Source: an uncultured Faecalibacterium sp.
GTDB lineage: Bacteria; Bacillota; Clostridia; Oscillospirales; Ruminococcaceae
Length of the DNA: 10,402 nt
NCBI GenBank assembly: GCA_934561115.1
Contig: CAKTFS010000041.1
Location: 1 to 10,402, forward strand
Direction: 5' to 3'
This document shows, one piece after another, positions 1 to 6,079 of the stretch. The position numbers and the translations under genes are program-made. Within the stretch, counting starts at the first letter, position 1. Each line of letters opens with the position of its first letter. The notes under the pieces were generated by a model. The model made no database searches and was not told the origin of the DNA. It was given only the letters and a program-made list of their open reading frames with translations.

Positions 1-522
1 GAGAACATGGACTACTCCCTCTACGGCACCCCGCTGGAATCCACCACCTACAAGTTCGCCAAGTGCCTGCAAAAGCGCTTTGGCATCGTGGAGGGCATCA
101 CGGACAAGAACTATATCACCAACAGCTACCACGTCCATGTCTCTGAGCCCATCGACGCCTTTACCAAGCTGAAATTTGAGGCCGACTTCCAGCGCCTGTC
201 CCCGGGCGGTGCCATCAGCTATGTGGAAGTGCCCAATATGCAGGACAATCTGGAAGCCGTCATGAGCGTGCTGCAGTTCATCTACGACAACATCATGTAT
301 GCCGAGCTGAACACCAAGTCCGACTACTGTCAGGTGTGCGGCTACGACGGCGAGATCAAGATCGTGGAGGACGACGGCAAGCTGGTATGGGAGTGCCCCA
401 AGTGCGGCAACCGCGACCAGAACAAGCTGAATGTCGCCCGCCGCACCTGCGGTTATATCGGCACCCAGTTCTGGAACCAGGGCCGCACGCAGGAGATCAA
501 GGACCGCGTGCTGCATCTGTAA
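1..522 (+). CDS. nrdD: Anaerobic ribonucleoside-triphosphate reductase, C-terminal part (5' end outside window)
   Basis: This is the C-terminal 173 codons of the class III ribonucleotide reductase, the oxygen-sensitive cytoplasmic enzyme that reduces ribonucleotides to deoxyribonucleotides using a glycyl radical. The frame is open from base 1, so the gene starts upstream; the ATG at 7 is internal. Counting from that ATG, two Cys pairs, CQVC (108-111) and CPKC (130-133), form the zinc site of the family. The radical loop RRTCGYIG follows, with the radical glycine at residue 149 (codon 451-453). The tail then runs to TAA at 520-522 with the usual family ending. nrdG follows 69 bp downstream on the same strand, the classical pairing. 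The fragment appears intact. Identity is secure from the zinc and radical motifs and from the neighbour. Confidence 0.96.
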   Translation, partial: ENMDYSLYGTPLESTTYKFAKCLQKRFGIVEGITDKNYITNSYHVHVSEPIDAFTKLKFEADFQRLSPGGAISYVEVPNMQDNLEAVMSVLQFIYDNIMYAELNTKSDYCQVCGYDGEIKIVEDDGKLVWECPKCGNRDQNKLNVARRTCGYIGTQFWNQGRTQEIKDRVLHL

Positions 523-577
523 CCCTCTCAGTCAACGCTTCGCATTGACAGCTCCCCCGAGAGGGGGAGCTTTTTAT
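523..577 (+). repeat. Single arm of the CCCTCTCAG hairpin repeat family, between nrdD and nrdG
   Basis: The arm begins on the base after the nrdD stop codon with CCCTCTCAGTC. A first hairpin follows (GTCAACGC at 531-538 with GCATTGAC at 542-549, one C/A mismatch). A second, perfect 9-bp hairpin comes next (AGCTCCCCC at 550-558, loop GAGA, 3' arm 563-571) and runs into a T-run. It has the same layout as the arms at 1159, 4237, 4319 and 7503. There is no inverted partner nearby, so it is a half-unit compared with the composite copies. Confidence 0.85.
550..576 (+). terminator. Intrinsic-terminator-like hairpin inside the nrdDG operon
   Basis: A 9-bp GC-rich stem with a GAGA tetraloop is followed directly by TTTTTAT, which has the form of a Rho-independent terminator. 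It lies between nrdD and nrdG, and the nrdG ribosome binding site (GGAG, 580-583) sits just beyond the T-run. It probably lowers nrdG expression relative to nrdD, or stabilises the nrdD 3' end after processing. No separate promoter is visible in the short gap. Confidence 0.7.
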
Positions 578-591
578 ATGGAGTTTTATCT

Positions 592-1149
592 ATGAACTAC
601 GCAAACATCAAATATTACGATATTGCCAACGGCCCCGGGGTGCGCACCAGCGTTTTTGTGTCCGGCTGCCGCCACCACTGCCCGGGCTGCTTCAACGCCG
701 TGGCATGGGACTTTGCCTACGGTCAGCCCTTTGATAAGACCGTGCGCAACGAGGTATTCGCCTCCTGCCAGCCGGACTATATCGCCGGGCTTTCCCTGCT
801 GGGCGGCGAGCCCTTTGAGCCGGAGAACCAGCGGGAGCTGCTGCCCTTTGTGCGCAACTTCAAGGCGCTGTACCCCGCCAAGACGGTGTGGTGCTACTCC
901 GGCTACACTTGGGAGCAGCTTACCGGCAAGGAGCCCAGCCCCGCGCGGTGTGAGGTGACCGACGAGCTGCTGGCGCTGCTGGATGTGCTGGTGGACGGCA
1001 GATTCGTGCAGGCTGAGCACGATATCTCCCTGCGCTTCCGCGGCAGCCGCAACCAGCGCCTGCTGGATGTGCCCAAGTCCCTTGCCGCCGGGCAGCCCGT
1101 GTGGTGGGAGGACGAAAAGGTGTTCGCCACCCATACCATGGAACGGTAA
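592..1149 (+). CDS. nrdG: Anaerobic ribonucleotide reductase activating protein (radical SAM)
   Basis: The 185-residue product is a radical S-adenosylmethionine enzyme that generates the glycyl radical on NrdD through a [4Fe-4S] cluster. The signature CRHHCPGC lies at residues 26-33, with Cys26, Cys30 and Cys33 in the CxxxCxxC spacing that binds the cluster. LLGGEP (69-74) is the SAM-binding GGE motif. The C-terminal RGSRNQRLLDV (about 150-160) is typical of NrdG. Length is only slightly above the usual 150-180 residues. The ATG at 592 is preceded by GGAG with 8 nt spacing and begins directly at the conserved MNYANIKYYD region. It follows nrdD in the same operon, with a terminator-like repeat between them. 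Confidence 0.96.
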   Translation: MNYANIKYYDIANGPGVRTSVFVSGCRHHCPGCFNAVAWDFAYGQPFDKTVRNEVFASCQPDYIAGLSLLGGEPFEPENQRELLPFVRNFKALYPAKTVWCYSGYTWEQLTGKEPSPARCEVTDELLALLDVLVDGRFVQAEHDISLRFRGSRNQRLLDVPKSLAAGQPVWWEDEKVFATHTMER

Positions 1150-1158
1150 GAGGATTTG

Positions 1159-1289
1159 ACCCTCTCAGTCATCGCTGCGCGATGCCAGCTCCCCCGAAAG
1201 GGGGAGCTTTTTGCATCTTCCGGTCAGCACGAAGAAAGCTCCCCCTTCGGGGGAGCTGGCTGCGAACATCGTGAGCAGACTGAGAGGGT
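1159..1289. repeat. 131-bp composite inverted repeat element (two hairpin arms head to head)
   Basis: The element has perfect 12-bp terminal inverted repeats, ACCCTCTCAGTC (1159-1170) and GACTGAGAGGGT (1278-1289). The left arm carries a CATCGC/GCGATG hairpin (1170-1184) and a 9-bp AGCTCCCCC hairpin (1187-1208). The right arm is its inverted counterpart, with a shorter CTGC/GCAG first hairpin and an AGCTCCCCC hairpin at 1237-1257. Between the arms, GCATCTTCCGGTCAGCAC (1213-1230) nearly matches, in inverse orientation, the centre of the element at 4317-4441. It has no coding capacity. It fills most of the convergent nrdG-recQ gap and may serve as a terminator in both directions. It resembles a miniature, non-autonomous element, but I saw no clear target-site duplication. 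Confidence 0.8.
1187..1212 (+). terminator. Intrinsic terminator after nrdG
   Basis: A 9-bp stem (1187-1195 with 1200-1208) and a GAAA loop are followed by a run of T to 1212. It lies about 40 nt after the nrdG stop, within the left arm of the 131-bp repeat. It should end the nrdDG transcript. An inverted hairpin (1237-1257) with A residues on its 5' side could act the same way for transcripts coming from recQ. Confidence 0.75.
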
Positions 1290-1298
1290 TCACACCGC

Positions 1299-1371
1299 AA
1301 AAACAACAGCATCTGCAAAATTCGCCAATTTTCTGAATTCAGAAGCGAACCTTGCAGATGCTGTTTCTTTT
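1299..1371 (-). terminator. Long-stem terminator for recQ, possibly bidirectional
   Basis: A perfect 14-bp stem pairs AACAGCATCTGCAA (1305-1318) with 1352-1365. Inside it, TTCGC (1321-1325) pairs with GCGAA (1345-1349), and a 14-bp palindrome, TTCTGAATTCAGAA (1331-1344), sits at the tip. On the minus strand it comes directly after the recQ stop and is followed by TGTTTTT. On the plus strand it is followed by TTTCTTTT, so it may work in both directions. Confidence 0.75.
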
Positions 1372-1372
1372 C

Positions 1373-2950
1373 TCACTCCCGGCTGCCCACGGCGTCCTCG
1401 ATGACGCGCAGGAAGGCGTTGCCGTAGCGGGCGGCTTTCTTTTCGCCCACGCCGCTGATGTTCAGCAGCTCGTCGATGCTCATGGGCTTTTTCTCCGCCA
1501 TCTCCCGCAGGGTGGCATCGTTGAACACCATGAAGGCGGGCAGGTTCTGCTTGCCCGCCAAGCGCTTGCGCACCGCGTACAGGGCGTTGAGCAGCTTTTC
1601 GTCCGCTTCGCTCAGGCTGCCCGCTGCGGCGGGCTTTGCGCGGCGGGGCTTTTCCAGCCGGTCGGCGCTCTGGGCGGCGCGGCGGCGGGCGTACTCCACC
1701 TGCAGCTGGGCTTCCTGCTCGGCGGCAAGGCAGCAGGAGCAGTTGCCGCATTTTTTGGGCGCAGCCTCCCCGAAGTATTGCAGCAGAAAGCCGCGCAGAC
1801 AGTGCTGGGTGGTGGAGTAGAAGGTCATGTACTTGAGCCGCTCCTCTGCCTTGCGGGCGGCTTCGGCCTTTACATCCGCGGGCAGACCGTTGTCGGCTTC
1901 CCGCTCCTTGTCGATGAAAAAGCGGATGGTGCGCACATCCGTGCCGGAATACAGCAGAGTGCACCGGGCAGGCTGACCGTCGCGCCCGGCGCGTCCGGCC
2001 TCCTGATAATAGCTTTCCAGGTCCTTGGGCATATTATAATGGATGACGAACCGCACGTTGGGCTTGTCGATGCCCATGCCAAAGGCGTTGGTGGCTACCA
2101 TCACCTGCACCCGGTCGTAGAGGAAGTCGTCCTGATTCTGCCGCCGGGTGTCCGCATCCAGCTTGGCGTGGTAGGCCGCCGCCCGGATGCTGCGGCTCTG
2201 CAGCAGCTGCACCGTCTCGTCCACCTGCCGGGTGGTGCTGCAATACACGATGCCCGCATGATTGCCCTCCTTGAGCACCAGCTCCAGCAGCTCCTTGGGC
2301 TTCTGGCTGGGCAGCGCCCGCCGGGTCTCAAAGTACAGGTTGGGGCGGTCGAAGCTGGTGGTCACCTCGTAGGGGTTCTGTAATGCCAGATGGGTGCGGA
2401 TATCCTCCCGCACATGGGCGGTGGCGGTGGCGGTAAACGCGCCGATGACCGGGCGGCTGGGCAGGCTGTCCACAAATGCCTTAATGCGCAGATAGCTGGG
2501 GCGGAAATCCTGTCCCCACTGGCTGATGCAGTGCGCCTCGTCCACCGTGACCATGCTGATCTGCCGCTCCTGCGCAAACCGCTGGAAGCCCGGCATCTCC
2601 AGCCGCTCCGGGGCCACATAGATGATCTTGTACCAGCCCTCCCGGGCGCGGTGCAGCATCAGCGCCTTCTGGTTGTCGGTCAGGCTGTTGTTCAGAAAAG
2701 CCGCCGCCACGCCCGCCTGCACCAGCGCCCCCACCTGATCCTTCATCAGGCTGACCAGCGGGGACACCACGATGGTGATGCCCGGCAGCAGCAGCGCCGG
2801 CACCTGATAGCATATCGATTTGCCTGCGCCGGTGGGCATGACCGCCAGCACATCCTGCCCGGCCAGCAGGCGGCTGACGATCTGTTCCTGCCCGGGGCGG
2901 AAGCTATCATAGCCGAAAACTTTTTTCAGGATACTGTGCGGGTTTTCCAT
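1373..2950 (-). CDS. recQ: RecQ-family ATP-dependent DNA helicase, short form without the winged-helix domain
   Basis: The 525-residue product is a superfamily 2 3'-5' DNA helicase for recombination and replication-fork repair. Visible motifs are Walker A PTGAGKS (39-45), the DEAH box (137-140) running into CISQWGQDFRPSY, motif III AFTATAT (171-177), and motif VI QEAGRAGRDG (316-325). The RecQ zinc site uses Cys384, Cys401, Cys404 and Cys407. An HRDC domain (about 446-522, with the helix-hairpin-helix-like NISGVGEKKAARYG) ends the protein. Only a basic, Ala-rich linker of about 38 residues joins the zinc site to HRDC, so the winged helix of E. coli RecQ is missing and the protein is about 85 residues shorter. 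I chose the ATG at 2950 over one 26 codons upstream because GGAGGAG lies just before it and family homology begins at MENPHSILKKVFGYDSFRPGQ. It is transcribed alone, convergent to nrdG. Confidence 0.94.
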   Translation of the reverse strand: MENPHSILKKVFGYDSFRPGQEQIVSRLLAGQDVLAVMPTGAGKSICYQVPALLLPGITIVVSPLVSLMKDQVGALVQAGVAAAFLNNSLTDNQKALMLHRAREGWYKIIYVAPERLEMPGFQRFAQERQISMVTVDEAHCISQWGQDFRPSYLRIKAFVDSLPSRPVIGAFTATATAHVREDIRTHLALQNPYEVTTSFDRPNLYFETRRALPSQKPKELLELVLKEGNHAGIVYCSTTRQVDETVQLLQSRSIRAAAYHAKLDADTRRQNQDDFLYDRVQVMVATNAFGMGIDKPNVRFVIHYNMPKDLESYYQEAGRAGRDGQPARCTLLYSGTDVRTIRFFIDKEREADNGLPADVKAEAARKAEERLKYMTFYSTTQHCLRGFLLQYFGEAAPKKCGNCSCCLAAEQEAQLQVEYARRRAAQSADRLEKPRRAKPAAAGSLSEADEKLLNALYAVRKRLAGKQNLPAFMVFNDATLREMAEKKPMSIDELLNISGVGEKKAARYGNAFLRVIEDAVGSRE

Positions 2951-3007
2951 GGTCTCCTCCGTTATATATATAGGTGCGCTGACGCGCTGAACGCTCAAAA
3001 CCTTATC

Positions 3008-3016
3008 AGTATACCA
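3008..3016 (-). promoter_or_regulatory. Candidate extended -10 promoter of recQ
   Basis: On the minus strand TGGTATACT is an extended -10 (TGn plus TATACT, 5 of 6 consensus bases), 58 nt upstream of the recQ start. No good -35 is seen at 16-18 nt spacing, as is usual for extended -10 promoters. The likely leader contains an AT-rich TATATATATA stretch just before the ribosome binding site. Confidence 0.5.
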
Positions 3017-3115
3017 CAAAACCGGCACTTTTGGCAGAAAAAAGCGTCACTTTGCGCAAAAATGTGCGATAACCGATCTTTCTGCCCGGGAAGGATAGCT
3101 TTTCAGGCGCGAAAA

Positions 3116-3124
3116 TGCTATAAT
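3116..3124 (+). promoter_or_regulatory. Candidate extended -10 promoter of the glycosyltransferase gene
   Basis: TGCTATAAT carries a perfect -10 hexamer (3119-3124) with an extended TG element. No -35 close to TTGACA is present at the expected distance. The start codon lies 75 nt downstream. This promoter and that of recQ sit back to back in the 249-bp divergent gap, their -10 elements about 105 bp apart. Confidence 0.55.
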
Positions 3125-3199
3125 GAGAACACATATCTCCATGCCACCCCGCAGACTGCCCGGCATGGACCATGCAACGTAAAAAGGAGCATTTATAAT

Positions 3200-4228
3200 A
3201 TGCAGCAGAAACTTATCACCTTTGCCGTACCCTGCTACAATTCGGCAGCCTATATGCGTCACTGCATCGAAACGCTGCTGAGCGCAGGCGAGCAGGCCGA
3301 GATCATTCTGGTGGACGACGGTTCCGTCAAGGATGATACCCCCGCCATCTGCGACGAGTACGCCGCAAAGTACCCCACCATCGTCAAGGCCATCCATCAG
3401 GAGAACGGCGGCCACGGCGAGGGCGTCAATCAGGGCATCCGCAACGCCACCGGCCTGTACTACAAGGTAGTGGACAGCGACGACTGGCTGGACACCGCCG
3501 CCCTGAAAAAGGTGCTGGAGCGCCTGACCACGCTGGTGGCCCGCGGCACCGCGCCGGATCTGATGATCTGCAACTATGTGTACGAGCATGTGGAGGACGG
3601 CACCAGCCATACCGTGCGCTACACCAACGTGTTCCCGCAGGAGCGCCTGTTCAGTTGGGTGCACGTCCGGCACTTCCGCCCGGATCAGAACCTGCTGATG
3701 CACTCGGTCATGTACCGCACCGAGGTGCTGCGCCAGTGCGGCATGGTGCTGCCCAAGCACACCTTCTATGTGGACAACATTTTTGTGTACCAGCCCCTGC
3801 CCTACGTCAAGAGCATGTACTATATGGATCTGGATCTGTACCGCTACTTCATCGGCCGCGCAGACCAGAGCGTGAACGAGAGCGTGATGATCGGCCGTGT
3901 GGACCAGCAGCTGCGGGTCACAAAACACATGATCGACTGTCAGGATCTGGACGCGCTGAAGGATCAGAAGCGTCTGCGCGCCTACATGGTGCACTACCTG
4001 TCGGTGATGATGGCGGTCAGCGACATCTTCCTGCTGCTGGACGGCAGCGCCGAGGCGCACGCCAAAAAGGCAGAGCTGTGGCAGTACCTCAAGGATCACG
4101 TTACCCCCGGCGTCTACCGCGCCGTGCGCGTGAACCTTGGCGGCCTGACCGACCTGCACTTCCCCGGCGGCGACAAGGTGGTCATTTCCACCTATCGCCA
4201 GCTGCGCAAGATCTTCAAGTTCAACTAA
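3200..4228 (+). CDS. Family 2 glycosyltransferase
   Basis: The 342-residue product is a GT-A fold, inverting glycosyltransferase of family GT2. The N-terminus LITFAVPCYNSAAYMRHCIETLL is the standard nucleotide-sugar-binding start. ILVDDGS (36-42) carries the nucleotide-binding aspartates, and VVDSDDW (90-96) contains the DxD-like metal site. No transmembrane segment or signal peptide is evident, so it should act at the cytoplasmic side of the membrane. The acceptor and sugar cannot be told from sequence; related proteins make capsule, teichoic-acid or exopolysaccharide linkages. The ATG at 3200 is preceded by AAAGGAG (3183-3189) with about 10 nt spacing and opens the conserved domain; the reading frame runs on upstream without homology. 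It appears monocistronic, without other polysaccharide genes beside it, which is unusual for a surface-glycan enzyme. Confidence 0.9.
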   Translation: MQQKLITFAVPCYNSAAYMRHCIETLLSAGEQAEIILVDDGSVKDDTPAICDEYAAKYPTIVKAIHQENGGHGEGVNQGIRNATGLYYKVVDSDDWLDTAALKKVLERLTTLVARGTAPDLMICNYVYEHVEDGTSHTVRYTNVFPQERLFSWVHVRHFRPDQNLLMHSVMYRTEVLRQCGMVLPKHTFYVDNIFVYQPLPYVKSMYYMDLDLYRYFIGRADQSVNESVMIGRVDQQLRVTKHMIDCQDLDALKDQKRLRAYMVHYLSVMMAVSDIFLLLDGSAEAHAKKAELWQYLKDHVTPGVYRAVRVNLGGLTDLHFPGGDKVVISTYRQLRKIFKFN

Positions 4229-4236
4229 GGGCAAGA

Positions 4237-4291
4237 CCCTCTCAGTCATCGCTGCGCGATGCCAGCTCCCCCGAAAGGGGGAGCTTTTTTT
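4237..4291 (+). repeat. Single repeat arm with terminator, after the glycosyltransferase gene
   Basis: CCCTCTCAGTC starts 8 nt after the glycosyltransferase stop. The CATCGC/GCGATG first hairpin is identical to that at 1170-1184. The second hairpin (4264-4272 with 4277-4285, loop GAAA) is followed by seven T residues and should terminate the glycosyltransferase transcript. The next bases (GCGATGGCGGTACAG, 4292-4306) loosely resemble the centre of the composite elements, so this may be the left half of a decayed composite copy. Confidence 0.8.
4264..4291 (+). terminator. Intrinsic terminator of the glycosyltransferase gene
   Basis: A 9-bp AGCTCCCCC stem with a GAAA loop is followed by TTTTTTT (4285-4291), 36 nt after the stop codon. 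It is part of the repeat arm beginning at 4237. It has the longest T-run of the terminator hairpins in this repeat family here. Confidence 0.8.
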
Positions 4292-4316
4292 GCGATGGCG
4301 GTACAGTTTTCGGCTG

Positions 4317-4441
4317 AACCCTCTCAGTCACGCCTGACGGCGCGCCAGCTCCCCCGAGGGGGGAGCTTTATCAGCGCTTACCGGCAGATGCGTAAAAGCT
4401 CCCCCTTCGGGGGAGCTGGCGCGGTAGCGCCTGAGAGGGTT
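4317..4441. repeat. 125-bp composite inverted repeat element
   Basis: The ends are an 11-bp inverted repeat, AACCCTCTCAG (4317-4327) and CTGAGAGGGTT (4431-4441). The left arm holds a CGCC/GGCG hairpin and an AGCTCCCCC hairpin (4347-4367). The right arm, inverted, holds an AGCTCCCCC hairpin (4397-4417) and a GGCGC/GCGCC hairpin. The centre read on the minus strand, GCATCTGCCGGTAAGCGC, matches the centre of the element at 1159-1289 at 15 of 18 positions. The two are therefore the same element in opposite orientation. It lies 27 bp beyond the arm at 4237 and has no coding capacity. Confidence 0.8.
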
Positions 4442-4446
4442 GGCGT

Positions 4447-4488
4447 CCCCTTTGGGAATCTGCTGAGCGAAGCGAAGCTGAGGGGGTA
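4447..4488 (-). repeat. Degenerate copy of the repeat arm
   Basis: Read on the minus strand, this begins ACCCCCTCAG, continues with a TTCGC-rich short inverted stretch, and ends in TTCCCAAAGGGGA, a weak remnant of the AGCTCCCCC hairpin. Order and spacing fit the repeat family, but the second hairpin is largely lost. It lies directly beside the 125-bp element, so the whole stretch 4237-4488 is a cluster of repeat copies. Confidence 0.45.
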
Positions 4489-4533
4489 AGCATATCTTTT
4501 CGTTTCAAAATCTGTACGAAACGCGCAGGATGG

Positions 4534-4562
4534 TTGCTTTTCTCCGGCAGTTCTGATATACT
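4534..4562 (+). promoter_or_regulatory. Candidate promoter of the antiporter gene
   Basis: TTGCTT (4534-4539) as -35 and TATACT (4557-4562) as -10 are separated by 17 nt, and the -10 carries an extended TGA. Transcription would start near 4569, giving a leader of about 110 nt before the antiporter ATG. The perfect TTGACA at 4621-4626 has no -10 partner and is not used in this call. Confidence 0.55.
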
Positions 4563-4591
4563 AGACACGTTTTCCCGTTTTTACTTTGTAA

Positions 4592-4679
4592 CGAATTTCA
4601 CACGGAAGTTCGATACTTTTTTGACAAGGAGGAACCGAGTGCTGCAGCCCTTGGCTGCGCACCCAATACAAACCACATT
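4592..4679 (+). promoter_or_regulatory. Structured leader of the antiporter mRNA
   Basis: The leader holds a first hairpin (CGAATTTC 4592-4599 with GAAGTTCG 4605-4612, one G-T pair) with a T-run a few bases on (4615-4622). Next comes a strong Shine-Dalgarno AAGGAGG (4626-4632). A second hairpin follows (4639-4649 with 4653-4662, ten pairs with one bulged T at 4643). The Shine-Dalgarno lies 47 nt from the antiporter ATG, too far for direct use, and nothing like a ribosome binding site lies immediately before the ATG. The arrangement suggests translational control, either through the short reading frame at 4639 or by refolding. The role is inferred. Confidence 0.45.
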
Positions 4680-4695
4680 ATGGAACAAATGTTGA
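4639..4695 (+). CDS. Possible 18-codon leader peptide overlapping the antiporter start
   Basis: A GTG at 4639 lies 6 nt after AAGGAGG, an ideal spacing. It opens an 18-codon frame, VLQPLAAHPIQTTLWNKC, ending in TGA at 4693-4695. That stop is 13 nt beyond the first base of the antiporter ATG, in another frame, so ribosomes ending there could re-initiate on the antiporter. The GTG is buried in a 10-bp hairpin. The peptide shows no run of regulatory codons and matches no family I know. It is supported only by the ribosome binding site and the overlap. Confidence 0.35.
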   Translation: MLQPLAAHPIQTTLWNKC

Positions 4696-5975
4696 TCTGT
4701 CTGTCCCTTGCCCTGATCGCCGGCCTGCTCATGTCACGCGCTGCCAAGGCCGTGCGTCTGCCCGCCGTCACCGCTTACCTGCTTACCGGCCTGCTGCTGG
4801 GGCCCTTCTTTCTGGGTCGGCTGGGGCTGAGCCGTTTCGGCTTCGGCTTTGGCAGCCTTGCCGCCGTGGAGGGCTACGGTATTATCACAAAGGTGGCGCT
4901 GGGCTTCATCGCCTTCGTCATTGGCAACGAGTTCCGGCTCAGCGCCCTGAAGCACATGGGTCGCCGCGCCGTGACCGTGGGCATTGCGCAGGCGGTGATC
5001 ACCACCGCGCTGGTGGATGTCGCCCTCGTTGCCCTGCACTTTGCCCGCCCGGACGTCATCTCGCTGGCTTCTGCCATCACGCTGGGCTCCATCGCCGCCG
5101 CCACCGCACCCGCCGCTACCCTGATGGTGGTCAAGCAGTACAAGGCCGACGGCCCTTTGACCAAGCTCCTGCTGATGGTGGTCGCCATTGACGATGCCGT
5201 GGGTCTGGTGCTGTTCTCGGCCTCCTACGGCGTGGCAAACGCCCTGGAGCAGGGCCGCATCGACCCCGTGAGCGTGGTGCTGGAGCCGCTGCTGGAGATC
5301 GCGCTCTCGCTGGCGCTGGGCGCTGCCGCCGGTTACCTGCTGAACCTGCTGGAGGTCTACTTCCACTCCCGCTCCAAGCGCATGAGCCTGTCGGTGGCCT
5401 TTGTGCTGCTGACCGTGGGCCTGTCCATGACCGAGTTCGAGATCAATGGCACCCGCTGCGGCTTCTCGCTGCTGCTGGTGTGCATGATGACCGGCACCGT
5501 GTTCTGCAACGTCTGCTCCACCTCGGACGAGCTGATGGACCGTCTGGACCGCTGGGTGTCCCCCATCAACATCCTGTTCTTCGTGCTGTCCGGCGCAGAG
5601 CTGGATCTGACCATCCTCACCAACCCCATGGTGCTGCTCATCGGCGTGGTGTACATCGTAGCGCGCTCTGCCGGTAAGATCAGCGGCTCCTACCTGAGCT
5701 GCCGCGCCACCAGCTGCAGCCCCGCCATCCAGAAGTATCTGGGCATCACCCTGCTGCCGCAGGCCGGCGTGGCGCTGGGCATGGCTGCCACCGCCGCCGA
5801 GCTGTCGGACGGCCACATGGTGCGCAACGTAGTGCTGTTCTCGGTGCTGGTGTACGAGCTGGTAGGCCCCACCCTGACCAAGATCTCGCTGACCGCCGCC
5901 GGGGAGATCCGTCCCGAGGGACGCACCAGCGCCCGCGTAGAGAACCAGCCCGAAGCTCCTGTGGAGCTGAGCTGA
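4680..5975 (+). CDS. Monovalent cation:proton antiporter, CPA2 (NapA/KefB-like) family
   Basis: This is a 431-residue polytopic membrane protein with about a dozen hydrophobic segments, of the Na+/H+ exchanger fold. VRLPAVTAYLLTGLLLGP (26-42) is the typical first conserved block. GSIAAATAPAATLMVV (136-151) corresponds to the discontinuous TM4 helix. VVAIDDAVGLVLFS (167-180) carries the paired aspartates 171 and 172 that bind ion and proton in electrogenic CPA2 members. The C-terminus is a short, hydrophilic tail with Glu and Pro. There is no TrkA-N (RCK) domain, so it is not full-length KefB/KefC. The likely role is Na+ or K+ extrusion and pH homeostasis; the ion is not determined. The ATG at 4680 has no ribosome binding site of its own, but family homology begins there. 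The gene stands alone between its own promoter and terminator. Confidence 0.88.
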   Translation: MEQMLICLSLALIAGLLMSRAAKAVRLPAVTAYLLTGLLLGPFFLGRLGLSRFGFGFGSLAAVEGYGIITKVALGFIAFVIGNEFRLSALKHMGRRAVTVGIAQAVITTALVDVALVALHFARPDVISLASAITLGSIAAATAPAATLMVVKQYKADGPLTKLLLMVVAIDDAVGLVLFSASYGVANALEQGRIDPVSVVLEPLLEIALSLALGAAAGYLLNLLEVYFHSRSKRMSLSVAFVLLTVGLSMTEFEINGTRCGFSLLLVCMMTGTVFCNVCSTSDELMDRLDRWVSPINILFFVLSGAELDLTILTNPMVLLIGVVYIVARSAGKISGSYLSCRATSCSPAIQKYLGITLLPQAGVALGMAATAAELSDGHMVRNVVLFSVLVYELVGPTLTKISLTAAGEIRPEGRTSARVENQPEAPVELS

Positions 5976-6004
5976 GACGGTGAGGAAGAATTATTTGTAA
6001 ATTT

Positions 6005-6045
6005 GGGGCTCAGGAAAGTCTGCGGACTTTCCTGAACCCCTTTTT
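6005..6045 (+). terminator. Intrinsic terminator of the antiporter gene
   Basis: GGGG (6005-6008) pairs with CCCC (6037-6040), then one C/A mismatch, then an 11-bp perfect stem (6010-6020 with 6025-6035) closed by a TGCG loop and followed by TTTTT. It is a strong Rho-independent terminator 29 nt after the antiporter stop, and is not part of the AGCTCCCCC repeat family. Confidence 0.9.
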
Positions 6046-6079
6046 CACAGAAAAGTTTTCTTCCCCACCTTTACGCGCA

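Noticed and set aside
1352..2383. 343-codon open frame on the plus strand
   Set aside because: It lies entirely antisense to recQ, whose motifs are clear. The product is a Gly/Ala/Val/His-rich sequence typical of a GC-rich shadow frame, without a ribosome binding site.
2951..3199. Additional small gene in the recQ-glycosyltransferase gap
   Set aside because: Only promoter-like elements and ribosome binding sites of the two divergent genes are seen; upstream extensions of both frames lack homology and start signals.
3047..4249. 400-codon open frame on the minus strand
   Set aside because: It is antisense to the glycosyltransferase gene, rich in Val, His and Gln from reverse-complemented codons, and has no recognisable domain.
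4621..4626. Perfect TTGACA as a -35 box
   Set aside because: No -10-like hexamer lies 15-19 nt downstream, where the sequence is a GC-rich hairpin. It overlaps the Shine-Dalgarno region.
4734..5816. 360-codon open frame on the minus strand
   Set aside because: It is antisense to the antiporter; the His/Gln/Gly-rich composition mirrors the Leu/Val/Ala codons of the membrane protein.
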